Under the pieces are notes generated by a model. That model searched no databases. It had not been told where the DNA came from and saw only the letters and a program-made list of their open reading frames with translations. Positions 35,680 through 47,488 of a stretch of DNA of 64,000 bases are shown in pieces. The position numbers and the translations under genes are program-made. Source of the stretch: Lingula anatina (Eukaryota > Brachiopoda > Lingulata > Lingulida > Lingulidae). The first letter of the stretch is position 1, and the number at the start of each line of letters is the position of its first letter. The stretch covers positions 124,772-188,771 of the forward strand of contig NW_019775688.1 in NCBI RefSeq assembly GCF_001039355.2, given 5' to 3'.

Positions 35680-35858
35680 CTCATGTGCAGAAGCATGGTG
35701 AAGCTGCTTACTGGTGTGTGTACTGACTGAGACTAGATCTGAGGTAGTAGACATGTTGTCCGAGTCCTCTATCACAATACTAGAGTGAGGCAGGACTTGG
35801 AACAAACACATCAAGTACATCATAACAGACTTCTTATCTGGGCAATCTACATTCACAT
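35680..35858 (-). CDS. DMD: Dystrophin exon 9, end of CH2 and hinge 1
   Basis: This 179-nt exon (phase 1 in, 0 out; residues 237-296) starts DVNVDCPDKKSVMMYLMCLF, aligning with human DVDTTYPDKKSILMYITSLF at the end of CH2. FQVLP follows, then an acidic Ser/Thr linker that ends KQLHHASAHE. Human exon 8 is 182 nt with the same boundaries. Donor GAG|gtaaga, acceptor tttcttacag. Confidence 0.98.
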
Positions 35859-36405
35859 CTGTAAGAAATATCAGTTTGTTTTACAATGGGGGATTTAACT
35901 GCCTGGGAAGTCCATGTATAAACAGCTCAAATTCACTGAAGGAAATTACTGAAATTCAAGTACACAGTGCTGTGGAGTATTAAGAATCCATTCAACCAGA
36001 GAAACACAGTCCCCATTTGGCCTGGTGGTTGTCCATTTCATAGAATACCGCCTCCAGGTCCCATTTCACCATGTAAGAGCCCCAGCACTGAATGATGTTA
36101 TAGACATTGAACACTTCATCAACTAGAAGGGCTTGGCTTTTATGTTCTCTCAAATCATAAAAATGGAAAGACTACCTACTGTTTAAACACATCATCATCT
36201 GTTAAAAATATAATAAATGACCCAGGTCAACACTGGGTCAAATTCTTATGAGGTAAAAATCAAATATGGCCTTCCAAAAATAGATGGTTCATAAAAAGCG
36301 GTGTTTCCAGAAATAAACAGTTACACTTCTCTCAATTTAAACAATATGAGTTTACCCTACAAAGGTGACTTAATATAAACAATAGCCCTAATTTTTTGTT
36401 CTTAC

Positions 36406-36521
36406 CTTCTGGGTCGAGCAGTTTCTCGATTCCCAAGTGTTCATAGGCAACTTGAAAGGCATGCTCCAGATTGCTTTCATTGTTGTTGCTTAGCAACTCA
36501 TCAAAGTTAAACAACTGAGGG
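36406..36521 (-). CDS. DMD: Dystrophin exon 8, CH2
   Basis: This 116-nt exon (phase 2 in, 1 out; residues 198-236) contains LEHAFQVAYEHLGIEKLLDP, aligning with human LEHAFNIARYQLGIEKLLDP. It is one codon shorter than human exon 7 (119 nt). Donor GAAG|gtaaga, acceptor ctatttag. Confidence 0.98.
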
Positions 36522-36913
36522 CTAAATAGAGATTAAACAAAGATGTGTTATCAAATTTGAGGTAACCGTTTTTGCTACAAAGTCATGGTTGCCTTTGAAA
36601 TAGCATATATTTAACACACTTTTGGCCGTCAGTTTCCTTTGTTTCAAGGTGCTATCATAGAGGCAGTAAAATATAAATTTTCAGAAGTAATAAGCACACA
36701 ACCGTAAAAATTTAGATCACACCCATCCTTAAAAAGAGATACAAAATATTATAATTTTCTTTCTAGCTGGGGATCTATAAATGAACAGATGCTACATAAT
36801 ATTCTATTCAAACATATGGTATTAATAAAATTTCAAAGGCAGCTTCATATCATCATAAAATGAAAATTTTCCCCAAAAGTGCAACTCGGTTTGTTCTCCA
36901 CACATCCACTTAC

Positions 36914-36994
36914 TTGAATCTATGAAGTAAAGCATTAAATGCCAGTCCATCCCTCCAGCTAGTGGTAAAGTTCCTGACATCTACTCCACGATAG
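36914..36994 (-). CDS. DMD: Dystrophin exon 7, CH2
   Basis: This 81-nt exon (phase 2 in, 2 out; residues 171-198) contains [20 protein letters not shown], the CH2 signature (human VINFTTSWSDGLALNALIHS). Exons 6 and 7 together are 173 nt, the length of human exon 6. Donor TTCAA|gtaagt, acceptor gttttttag. Confidence 0.98.
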
Positions 36995-37286
36995 CTAAAA
37001 AAACACAACACAATGGTCACAAAAATGTGAACTTCATCACAAGACTGGTTGAGACAATATACTTAACAGCATCAAGTTAGTTTGTTGTATTCCACACAAT
37101 AACAATGGAACTAAGAACAGACCCCTGTGTTTAAGGGTGGAACTGTGCCAGTTAAGTTGGTCTACGGCAGAATGTGTTTAAGTAGACCAATTTGAATTAA
37201 TGTATTAGAAGATGTAACACCACATCGGGTGTGACATCAAAATGCATGTCCTTATTTTGACCTAATCTTGTTAGGGATATTTTCTG

Positions 37287-37384
37287 CAGAGTGTGACAGT
37301 GTTTTAGCTGTGTGATTGCAGTGACAGTGTGCTGGCTGTGACAATGTGTTAAGCTATGGCAGTGTGCTTGCTGTGACAGTGATC
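37287..37384. repeat. Minisatellite-like tract beside exon 6
   Basis: This tract has about four degenerate copies of a 22-25 bp unit built on gtgacagtgtgctggct. It ends within 8 bp of the donor of exon 6. Related units occur at 44270-44430. Confidence 0.7.
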
Positions 37385-37391
37385 TACCTAC

Positions 37392-37483
37392 CCTTGGGTT
37401 GACTGGCGACACCAAGCCAGCAAGGTTTTCTCCAAGTTTGTCTGCTGCAGATCTGCCATGATCCCTTTCAAAACATCTTTGAC
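37392..37483 (-). CDS. DMD: Dystrophin exon 6, CH1-CH2 linker and start of CH2
   Basis: This 92-nt exon (phase 0 in, 2 out; residues 141-171) contains [20 protein letters not shown] and LLAWCRQST, aligning with human VKNVMKNIMAGLQQTNSEKI and LLSWVRQST. Donor AAGG|gtaggt, acceptor ttactttaccag. Confidence 0.98.
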
Positions 37484-40400
37484 CTGGTAAAGTAAAAACA
37501 CAGGAGCTTGGTTTATAAACCATGTCAATATGTTAGGCATGTGTGTAAATAACCCCATAGAATGCCTAGGATAACACAAAACATCTCTCCAACCATTGTG
37601 CAGACTGCTGGGAAACTCAGACTGCAGTTATTATAACAGGGCTATAACCCATTGGCCAGCATTAAGTACAGGTAACCAGCCCTTGCAAGTTAAATACAAC
37701 CCAATCAATATGCAGCTTAATACTCTACCCTACATTGTAGTACTTCTTATCCTGTTCAAAACTAGAATTTTAATATCCAACTGTGCAGAAAGGAAAGTCC
37801 AATTAAAATTAATTGTCTTCTTGAAGCGAGAAACAACGAGATATCTATTTCAGATTGGCTAAAATAAATACCATTTCATTTTACCCCAAGTAAAATTGCC
37901 CTCTGCATAAACAGTCCCTGCAGAGAGCATGTCAGCTCTGATCATTACCACGGAAATATACACATTACAGTGAAAATGTCTAGGTGCAAAAGTTTTTTGT
38001 CTGTTATACAAGGCCACGCCTCCTTGCTAATATTAGGGAAAATCAGTTAAAAAGAAGAATGACAAAATGATGCTGGTTATTTCATAGGCACTCTTATCAT
38101 CCAAACACAACATTACTGCATAAACTTTCTGACTAAATGGCAGCTTAGAACATTAAATATACTGTGGCATAAGATATACATACTTAATATACTACTTACA
38201 ATTCCAGTCTTTGGCATGTGTGTGTATGTGTTATATTAAAGAGTACCTAAAAATCACAAGATTTCTGACTTGATTCTCTGCCAATTTGCTTGATTTACAG
38301 AATCTAGCAAACTACCCTTTGCAAGAACTTAAACAGTTTAACTGTCATCTGGGGTTCATTTTCAAAGCACATCTTCATTTCCACTGCAATAAAGCATTTG
38401 CACAACAATCCATCTTCTTTTGTTGGAATGTTTTATTCATTTGCACAGCAGTCCATTTATTGTGCAGACCTTTAATGTTCATTAACGACTTGAACATGAT
38501 CAGTGTCAACTAAAGCTGCCAACAATTAACAGGCAAAGAATATGCCAAATGACAGCAATAAGTAGTCATAAAAAAATCCCACTCTGTGTATGAAGATTGC
38601 CATGGGTTATTATCAACATCCGCATTCAAGGTTCATCTAAGGCAGACATTGTAAATCACACACTATGCAAGAAATAATAAATTATAAGGGATGTTTGGTT
38701 AAAAAAGGATTAAATAGGATTTTCTATGTGAAAATAAAGCAGATTGTTTCAAGTATTCTAGTAGCATTAGTTGTGCCATTAATAAAGCATATCATTTCTG
38801 GCATTCCACCTTTGCTCACTCCATCGCCTGTGGTGATGTATCTCTAGCTCGGTATGGAAGGGGCAGCATGGACCACATTCCAATCAATTCCTCTGCTATC
38901 AATTCCATGTCTAAATTACACGGTCGCATTTACCTGGAATCTACTACTCCTGTTACACGTGTCCAGTGATGGGAGAATCAGAACTCACCAGAAAGCCCCT
39001 CGGCATGAATCTTGGCATTAAGATTACTCAGAGATGTTTAATTCTCAATGTAATTCTCCACTGAAAACACATGTCTACTATACCTATAGATTATAGCATT
39101 ATCCTCCTTGGACAGATTGTATTCCCAAACTTTAGGTTGAAAACAAATACCTCTGAGGATTATCAAACACTACAGTTTTATCTTTCCCCATATCTGAAAT
39201 ATGCATGTTGATGCATTTCCATATAATTCCTGCCAACACATTCAATCAAAAGCTAGAATGACTGATGGTCATTCAAAACCCCCTCCCCTGTGAATTATTT
39301 ACCTATCTACTTTCTTGTATTCCAATCTCTGTAGTGGTTGCTCAGATACTCAGGCTGTCATGTAAAATGGTAGACCCTCACAGTGGTTATGCCCCCCAGC
39401 CAACCACACAGTTAAGCAAAGCTCCTAGGAAACTTCGTTTATTTACCAAGCATTTCCAAGTACAGAGTGATGGAGCTCGCTTGCTCTCCACAACTCATGG
39501 AGCACAGCCAAAGTGTATTATCAAACCTGGCAGTTTTTTTTCCACAAAAATCTAGATTAAATTATTCCAGCTCTCTGCAGAACCTTACATTTGATAAGGA
39601 GGTATGTTGGTGTTAGCAGCTCTAGTGGTCCTCTTGAGCATCATGTTACAACAGCCTGGGTAATACCCACCACAGTAAACCTCAAAACACTTCTGAAGCA
39701 ACCCTTACTGAATGTAAACACTTGCTTTATTATGCCAGGTCCAAGATGGGTAAAACACACTCCTTCATAAGGATGAAACTTCAGGAGCTGCCTTGCTCCA
39801 ACTCAATGACCCACAGAACTTCTCCTGTTAACAACAGTTTATATACTCTACCAGGTAGATTAAATGGCAGACGCTGCAACAATTTACAGCTGTACTCTAA
39901 TGCCCTGCAGGAGGCTTCATCTTGTCTACTTGTAATGTCCAGCGCTGGCATGTCTACCATAAACATCTCAACAAGCAATACCAGATTCAAAGGTCATTCT
40001 TTGATGCATTGACAATTATGCACAAAAAAAAATATAGAAGGGATTTTATAATGTCCAACACTTATAAAATTCACAGAATTGTTTTTAAAAGAAAAAAAAA
40101 CATTTATTGATGCCTAGAATTAGCATTTGCACTTTTAAAATCTCAACAAGAATGTCAAAGAATACCAAAATTAGAGTTTTTTTGATGTCCTCCACTAACT
40201 TGCTACTAACTTGTATAAACCACGAAGATCTATAAGCATAAATTTTAGACTCATTCTGGATAAATCTCTTTTTCTTCACTTTAAATGTAATATCATAACC
40301 AACATTTAGCAGCCACCCCTTGGACCTCATTTTGTTCTGCTGTATAATATATTGCAAGCAATTATTGCAGGATATTACTGCTCTATCATCAAAACTTCTT

Positions 40401-40486
40401 GTGCCAACCTGAGAGCCCAAACCCACTGCAAATTGTTATTTGGACGCCTACTTTGTTTTGTTAAACTCTACTGAGTGCTGTTATCA

Positions 40487-40562
<76 letters not shown>

Positions 40563-41235
40563 TATATATATATTTGTGAAATTATATATATATATATATA
40601 CATACTATATATATATAATTTCACGAATACACTCTTTTTAATAAGTTTTCTGAGGGCATTTATGTACCAATGTAGGATCTGTATGAAATAAAAACAGTGC
40701 AATATGGTACTCTGCATCAAAGATCTTCCTGTCAAAATAATTTGTGGTGTCTAAGGAAAGTGTTAATCATGCTTATACCACATGGTTGCTTTAACTACTT
40801 GCCAGCCCACATAATATAACACAAGACCTTCTGGAGTCGTAAAAACTTTGGATTATGACAGGCCTGTCAACCAAACATGATGACATTTATGCATCAATTT
40901 ATGACTTTATGAGGCTATGATTACATGCAATTGCCTGCCAATATCTGGACAGTCATCAAATGTTTTACTTCATAGTACTTTTTTTACTTGCCTGCCACTG
41001 TAATCATGTGGGCCTGGATGTAGATATAGCCCTTTCACATATATACAATGCATTGTTTGCCAATTCATAGTGATAGGACAAAAGCCTACTGATTTTTTAA
41101 TAGGATTAACATAGTACCATCATGATTACTTGTTTTATTGTGTAATTTGCTAAGATCAGGTCAAGTATAGCCACGTACATGTATATATAGCACTTGCTTC
41201 CCTAATATTTCTATATTAAATTCATTAATACCTAC
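37484..41235. other. Dystrophin intron between exons 5 and 6 (3.75 kb)
   Basis: Apart from the microsatellite complex at 40488-40632 I find no exon, RNA gene or transposon. Several open frames of 60-113 codons here look random. Confidence 0.6.
40488..40632. repeat. (AC)n microsatellite followed by AT-rich fold-back
   Basis: About 36 AC units (40488-40560) are followed by a (TA)-rich palindrome. The arms at 40571-40600 and 40605-40632 pair through tttgtgaaatt and aatttcacgaa with TA runs between them. Confidence 0.95.
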
Positions 41236-41328
41236 CTGCCAATGTAATATGATACTCCAGACAAGGCCCAGGACAAGTTTGGGGTTACCATCTACTATAT
41301 CATTACTGCTGATATTCACCAATCGAAT
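41236..41328 (-). CDS. DMD: Dystrophin exon 5, end of CH1
   Basis: This 93-nt exon (31 codons, phase 0; residues 110-140) contains [20 protein letters not shown] and ends IILHWQ, aligning with human LVNIGSTDIVDGNHKLTLG and IILHWQ. Its length equals human exon 5. Donor CAG|gtaggt, acceptor tggcttttcag. Confidence 0.99.
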
Positions 41329-43316
41329 CTGAAAAGCCAACAGAAAAAGGGTTGTTTTAACTTCCTCATTGAAATTCACAGCACACAGCAAATGTTGCTC
41401 TCAATCTCACAGCCATTCTAGGTGTAACATTACCCACAGGACTGGCTTGTCAGCATCTACAAACACACAATTGTGTATACTGATTGCAAATAACACACTC
41501 ATTTCCTGTAAATTAATTAGCATAAAAAAGGGAAAGGAAATCATTCTCCGATAACGTTCTTCCACTTTCACCTTTCCCTAAGAACTTGAAGTGGTTTGAT
41601 ATTTTACTATACTTTTCCACCTCAAGTGGCGAGGAGTGCTCGCCACATATTGAATGCATAAAAAAGCAGGCGTGTGCTCTCCATGCATTGTAAGACCCAC
41701 CGACCTACTGACATTAATAAAACTCAGAAATTGCCAAATTAGCCTGAAATGTTCCCTTCTATTTACCCAGATAACTGCTGATAAGACACCACAGGAGGCC
41801 CTAAAAACAAGAGATGGGACGACCCAAGGAGAGAGAAATGGAAACTCAACACTTGGTATACTGAAGGCCTTTTCTCCCAACAATGACTATGGGTTCAAAT
41901 ATCTTTGGAAACTTTATCACACTTCCGCTCCATGTTAGCAGACATACTGGTATCTTCTTCTCAGTGGCCTCAAGACATCCCCACGTTTAGGGCATGTTCT
42001 TTGTCTTCAGATGATTCAAGCAGCCTTCAATACATAACAGAGGATCCACAATATTATAATATTACCTTGGCGGCCTACCCCAATGAAGAGATGGTTATAA
42101 ATCTTAGATCAGATGTTAATTGTATTTGTAAAAGCCTTATTCATCTCCTGGTATCAGTGCTTAATGTTCCTCCAATGCCCTGTACACCTGGCACATTTAA
42201 AACAATTTATGCGTAGCATGAATCTCTTAAACAGCTTCTCCTCCCTCTTGTCTGCTGACTGGCTCTTTATCCCCAACATGCTAACTCACCAACTCTTCCA
42301 AACCGTTACCTGCACCAAACACGCCAGCAATTCAAACCATCTTACAACTGCATAAATGAGCACTACTCATTCTACACACTGACAACACTTACCCTTTCAC
42401 CAGTTAACAGCCAGATGACGGAGAAAAAAAGAGCCCCTGGATAGCTAAGTGAGGCAGATCAGCAAGAGGACAGGAGGTGTGACTTGTGAGGCTGCTGCAG
42501 TCTATATCCCAGTACTGGATGCTTTCAATTAGCGCAAGCCTTCTTGAGTCAGTACTGATTTACCTTACGTGCATGCCAGCCATTCCGAGGCATAGGCGGC
42601 TCACATCTGGATCCACACCACAAAGCCTTCACAAAAACCTTTTACAGAAACACAACAAAGTCAACTATGTCAGAACTTGGTTGAGAATGACAGCCACAGC
42701 ACTTATTTTTTTGTACACAACGGGATCAGCATTCCTGGTGAACCACTTATGGAAATGTTTCCAATTTCCTTAATTACAAGCACTGACAATGATATGAAAC
42801 TGACAGCTTTTTGAAGTTCTGCTTTCTGAATATCAACACTTTTTGAAGTTCTCCCTGCATTATAAAAACTGGAGCTGTTCTACATTAATTTCTTTGTCTG
42901 GCTTGGGTTGGCAGATGCTGGAATTAGACACCAGCTTATTCAAAAGTCATCTTACATGTCTAGTACCTCCTGGCTGAATCATTTATTTACTTTCACCTTC
43001 TTTCATCAAATTGAACACAGTAGCTCAGAGCATCAATCTCCTTCTGATTCTCCCTTAGTGAGTGCTTAGCCAAAGATGCATATACACCCAAATCGAGGAT
43101 TTATAAAACTTTGGGTATATAGAGTATACTTGCTTCCCTTGAATATCATCCAAGGATCTGAACTTTATATCCAACAGTTTACTGTCAAAATGATCATCTT
43201 TCAGTATGTGGCATTACGGCATTACGTTTTCTAAGAACTAAAACATAAATAATAAAACATAGGTTTTCAATACAAACTGCAGTGCCACCTATTGCAGTGT
43301 ACTGTTAACTACTTAC
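41329..43316. other. Dystrophin intron between exons 4 and 5 (2 kb)
   Basis: I see no exon or repeat. Plus-strand frames of 80-103 codons near 41.6-42.8 kb show no recognisable domain. Confidence 0.6.
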
Positions 43317-43397
43317 ATTGTAACTGTGATTAAGGATTTGGATCACTCGGTCTACATTATTAAGATGGTGAACTCTCATTCGTCCTCTTTCAGGTTT
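43317..43397 (-). CDS. DMD: Dystrophin exon 4, CH1
   Basis: This 81-nt exon (27 codons, phase 0; residues 83-109) contains RVHHLNNVDRVIQILNH, aligning with human RVHALNNVNKALRVLQN. It is one codon longer than human exon 4. Donor AAT|gtaagt, acceptor tttttttttag. Confidence 0.97.
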
Positions 43398-44067
43398 CTA
43401 AAAAAAAAAGAGTATATAGTTAGAAAAAAAACATGTTTTTATTTCAGATATCTGATACTGAACTCAACTGTATTTACTACCTACTCCCCCCCCCCCCCCC
43501 ACCAATATTTGCATTACATGACTGACCCAGTATTTCAGCGCATATTTAATTTGTTCAACTTCCCTTTATGTTTTTGTCAATTACCCATTTGTTGTTGTGA
43601 CACATTTATCAAATTTTTCTCCCAAGAGCAATTTGCAGCAAACACGTTCCACCTGCTGAATGTTTGACTACAATGAATATGACCATGTGTATAAATTTTA
43701 AAGCTTAGTTCTATTTAGGGCAAAGTGATTGCCGCTTAACTGATAAGGCACTTCCATGTGCTAAAATTCTTATTCAAAGAGCAAATCAAAGAAACTTCTC
43801 CACGAATATTAACAGCTTTCCTCACAGCCGAAAATGCAATCATTCCCTGATCACAGTATTATCTCTTGTTATAGTAAACACAACACATCAAATGATCTAA
43901 TTTTGTCTAATCAAACACATGTTAAACTAGAGAGTAACAAAACACTACCATTCTGCTTGCATTTATAGCCTACTCTTATACAAGTATATCCAGCTTTTTC
44001 AGTTTAACTTCCATGTTTTAGGACTGCACCAAGTCACAAGGTGCTTTGTTCCTGGACATCAACTTAC

Positions 44068-44160
44068 CAAGAATCTCTCTGTTAACACTTCCAGCAGAGC
44101 CAGGAGGTGAGTCCCATCCTTCAAGTCCTCTATGAGGTCCTGGATAGGAGGGTGGTTGGT
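44068..44160 (-). CDS. DMD: Dystrophin exon 3, CH1
   Basis: This 93-nt exon (31 codons, phase 0; residues 52-82) contains IQDLIEDLKDGTHLLALLEV, aligning with human IENLFSDLQDGRRLLDLLEG. Its length equals human exon 3. Donor TTG|gtaagt, acceptor taccttctag. Confidence 0.98.
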
Positions 44161-44269
44161 CTAGAAGGTAAATACAAATATGCAAGGTCCCGGTTTATGT
44201 GATAGCCGATTTGAACATAACGGCATGATAGGTACATGGTGCTACCTGTTTCATTACGTTGGATACAGT

Positions 44270-44430
44270 TAAAATCCCAGATGTGACAGCAAGCTTTGAC
44301 TGTAGCGTGCTACTTCTATCATTGTGTTAGATGTGACAGCAAGCTATTAGGCTGATGGGGTCAGTGTGTTAGTTGTGGCAATGTGTTGGATATGACAGCA
44401 TGCTATGAGCTGCAGTGTGCTCTTGCAACA
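44270..44430. repeat. Minisatellite-like degenerate repeat
   Basis: Several imperfect units are built on gtgttagatgtgacagcaagct. They are related to the tract at 37287-37384. They lie in the intron about 110 bp upstream of exon 3. Confidence 0.65.
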
Positions 44431-44841
44431 TTACACTTAATATGTGATATCTGTTTTTGCGTTAGATTTTTTTCTGTAATCTTATAAATATCATCTCCCA
44501 ATTAAGCTAAAACCTTAGAACTGGAAACTCATATTTCAGCAGTTGTCAATATGTTTTGTGCACAGGTGTGCAGAGATATTCTAACATTATTAGAGGTACT
44601 ATTACAAATGTAGGAGATTCAGTAATATTTTATACAAATGCAGAATTTTCAGTAATACATCAAAAATATCCTGAAAGGGAAACTGTTCTAACAAAATACA
44701 AAAAATGGCTTACAGTTTTGTATATTTATCATCTTCAAATGTAGATCTTTATCTTTTAGAAGTAAAACAGATTTTTCATGGTTAAAATAACACCAACACA
44801 CATTTGTTGGTAGAATAATTGTAGTGCACTGACCATTACTC

Positions 44842-44877
44842 TGTGTGTGTGTGTGTGTGTGGGTATGTGTGTGAGTG
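44842..44877. repeat. (GT)n microsatellite
   Basis: About ten GT units, then an imperfect GT-rich continuation, in the intron between exons 2 and 3. Confidence 0.9.
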
Positions 44878-45194
44878 GGGAGGGATATCACAGTAGTAAT
44901 CCTACTGTACACACGAGTAGGATAAGCTTAATACCTAATTGAAATGGTTTGTTTGTTTTTAGAATTCCGAGTGCTAGTCATTAACCATGTATAAGCAAAA
45001 AAATTTAGTGGGTAGATCCCCCCTCAAACATGAATAAATAAAAACCTACAACCAAATAAAGCCATTATTAAAATATTTATTGCTATTTTGAAGACTGAGA
45101 TGACAGTCAAAAGACCCGTAATTTATAATACACCTTCTATGAGTCACATATCATTCTTATCATTGCACTAATTACTCATGAAGCAATGACTTAC

Positions 45195-45256
45195 CTTTGA
45201 AAACTGAGCATTAATCCATTTCAAAAATGTCTTTTTCTGAACATCCTCCCTCTCAT
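45195..45256 (-). CDS. DMD: Dystrophin exon 2, start of CH1
   Basis: This 62-nt exon (phase 1 in, 0 out; residues 31-51) has the same length as human exon 2 and reads EREDVQKKTFLKWINAQFSK, nearly identical to human (EREDVQKKTFTKWVNAQFSK). It is the shared exon to which alternative first exons are joined. Donor AAG|gtaagt, acceptor attctgtttcag. Confidence 0.99.
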
Positions 45257-47452
45257 CTGAAACAGAATACCTAGAATATAAATATTCCGCAAAACACAAA
45301 GCACTCAACATTTTGCTCTTTTGCTCAACACCATCTTAATGACAGAAAACAATCATTCTTTCATCGGGAAGGTCATTCATGACCCATTTAGGGCAACCTG
45401 TTGGTAGCTACATGGATCAAATGAGCTGATAAAACCAGTGGCAGACACGTTGACAAAACGTGTATCATGTCACATACACATAGGGCCACACTTATTACCT
45501 GATGGACAGACATGTATGTCATGTCGCCAATGAATACTTATGCTTAACTGCTGTTGATTACCATGGCTCACTGTCTGCCTGAACAACTACATCTCGTTAT
45601 TTTCTTACAGGTGGTTTATCACTGCACATACATCATTTTAACTTGAGTGCTGTCAGTTTTCAGAGCTTTTGGAGGAAATAGATGACAAACTGCACAATGA
45701 TCATGATTTATATTTTGTTTAAGCTTTATAATTCACAGGAATATCGATGATTATGGATCTGCAGAGCCCAGGTCAAATCTTGATGACTAGTTCAATCATG
45801 AATTTTCTTCCAGCTGACATGAAGGAAATGTAAGTGCCAATGATGTAGTTATTCTAAATTTCAATAAGAAATACAGAATACATGTAGGCCTGCAATATGG
45901 TACAAAATGACTTCATTTATTTCCCTTAGAGCTCTTTTTTTTATCTTTTATCAAGTTCATATTGATTTAAAGTACACATCTATTATTAGCAGTCTGTGTG
46001 TAGATATTTTTAACATGTACAGATAATCCACAAATAACATTTCACAAGATAATTAATTCTGCCAAATGTATCTTTGGTCATCAATCACAGGGTTTTAAGT
46101 TCATTCCAGTTTAATAGCCACAGGCTTGAATATTACCTCGGCTACTTCATCACATACTTAAACTGGTACATTTTTCTATACAGAATGGTGCTCTAGAAAA
46201 ACAAACTGATGGGAAAGTGGTAACAGAACACAAGTTTCCATCCTGAATTTTCATTGCAATAAATACCATTGCATCAGTTGGGCACAGAGGCACACTGTAA
46301 TCACACACTACAGTATCACAAAACATCTGGTAATATGAAAGTGCATAATCCTGGGTCACTAGTCTACTATAAATTATTAGGGCAGTTGAGGATAGTCATT
46401 TGCTCATATAACATTACTTTGCCTAGATTAATGAACCTATTTCCACATAAACATGAGGCTCCGGGAAATTGGTTTAATTTAATGAGCAGGTTCAGCATGA
46501 CAATGTATATTAACTGGAACAGTTTCAACAATAAAACTCAGGAATAGATGCACCAATATTTTTTCCAGAGCAGCTTGTTAGTTGTTCTGCGACATGGAAA
46601 ATAACTTCAAAAACATTTAATCTTTCAATCTACATTTTTTTCATGACATATTTCCTTGGCAGCAATTTACATTTTTTTTCTGGCAGCTATTTTCTATAGT
46701 AGTACAGAAATCTTTGGATGCTTCTTGACATTTAGTTACACCCTGGTATCTGCTATATCAAATAGATGTCTTCCAGCAAAAAAAGAGAAAAGATAAGAAA
46801 TAATACAATTGTAATAATACATCACTAGTGTCAAGTTCAAACAAAAAAGGTACCAGAATGCATCCTAAAATAACTGCAGAAGCTACCTGTCAGAGTGATC
46901 AAAGGTAAAATGCAGTGGAATGTTGCTGCTATACAGGCCTCGTTAATCAAAGTAGTCACCTCCAGGACAGGAGTTAGGACATTGAGACAAATCGCCCAAC
47001 ACTTACCTAGCTCTGTAGGCAGCAAAGGATACGTCTCCATACAGGGTTCCTTTACACCACACCATGCACGGACAAAAAGTACAGGACTTGCTTTATCATA
47101 TTATAACATTCTTTGCACATTCTTAAACTATGTATCTGAAGCCTTTTCAAATGCTAAGCAGGATCTAACCCAAATTTAGTCCAAGGGGGCTTAACATTGA
47201 GCAAATATTTAACCCACCACTACAGCAAGTTAAACCTCCATTGAGGTAAAGCTGTGAGCCCATAACATTTACTCTGGCCAAATTTGTCTGTTTGTACACT
47301 GGCCAGTTACATCAGCAGGTGTACTAATCTGCTGGTCAGCTTTTTCAGGGAGTTGGGACGAACTACTAAATGTGTGTCCACTCCACTCAGATCTCATGGT
47401 GCCACCTGATAGCATTTACGACCCATAAATCTTTACAAGGGATCCTAACGAA

Positions 47453-47488
47453 TGAGAGAGAGAGAGAAAGAGAAAGAGAGAGAGAGAA
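47453..47488. repeat. (AG)n microsatellite
   Basis: About 36 bp of gagaga with two AAG interruptions. Confidence 0.9.

Noticed and set aside
37287-37384. Regularly spaced repeats considered as a CRISPR-like array
   Set aside because: The units abut directly, have no unique spacers, and the DNA is from an animal nucleus.
40440-40735. Frames of 83 codons on both strands (His-Thr and Val-Cys repeats)
   Set aside because: They are translations of the (AC)n microsatellite.
41654-42773. Chain of plus-strand frames of 80-103 codons
   Set aside because: They overlap in different frames, show no domain or splice logic and lie in a dystrophin intron.
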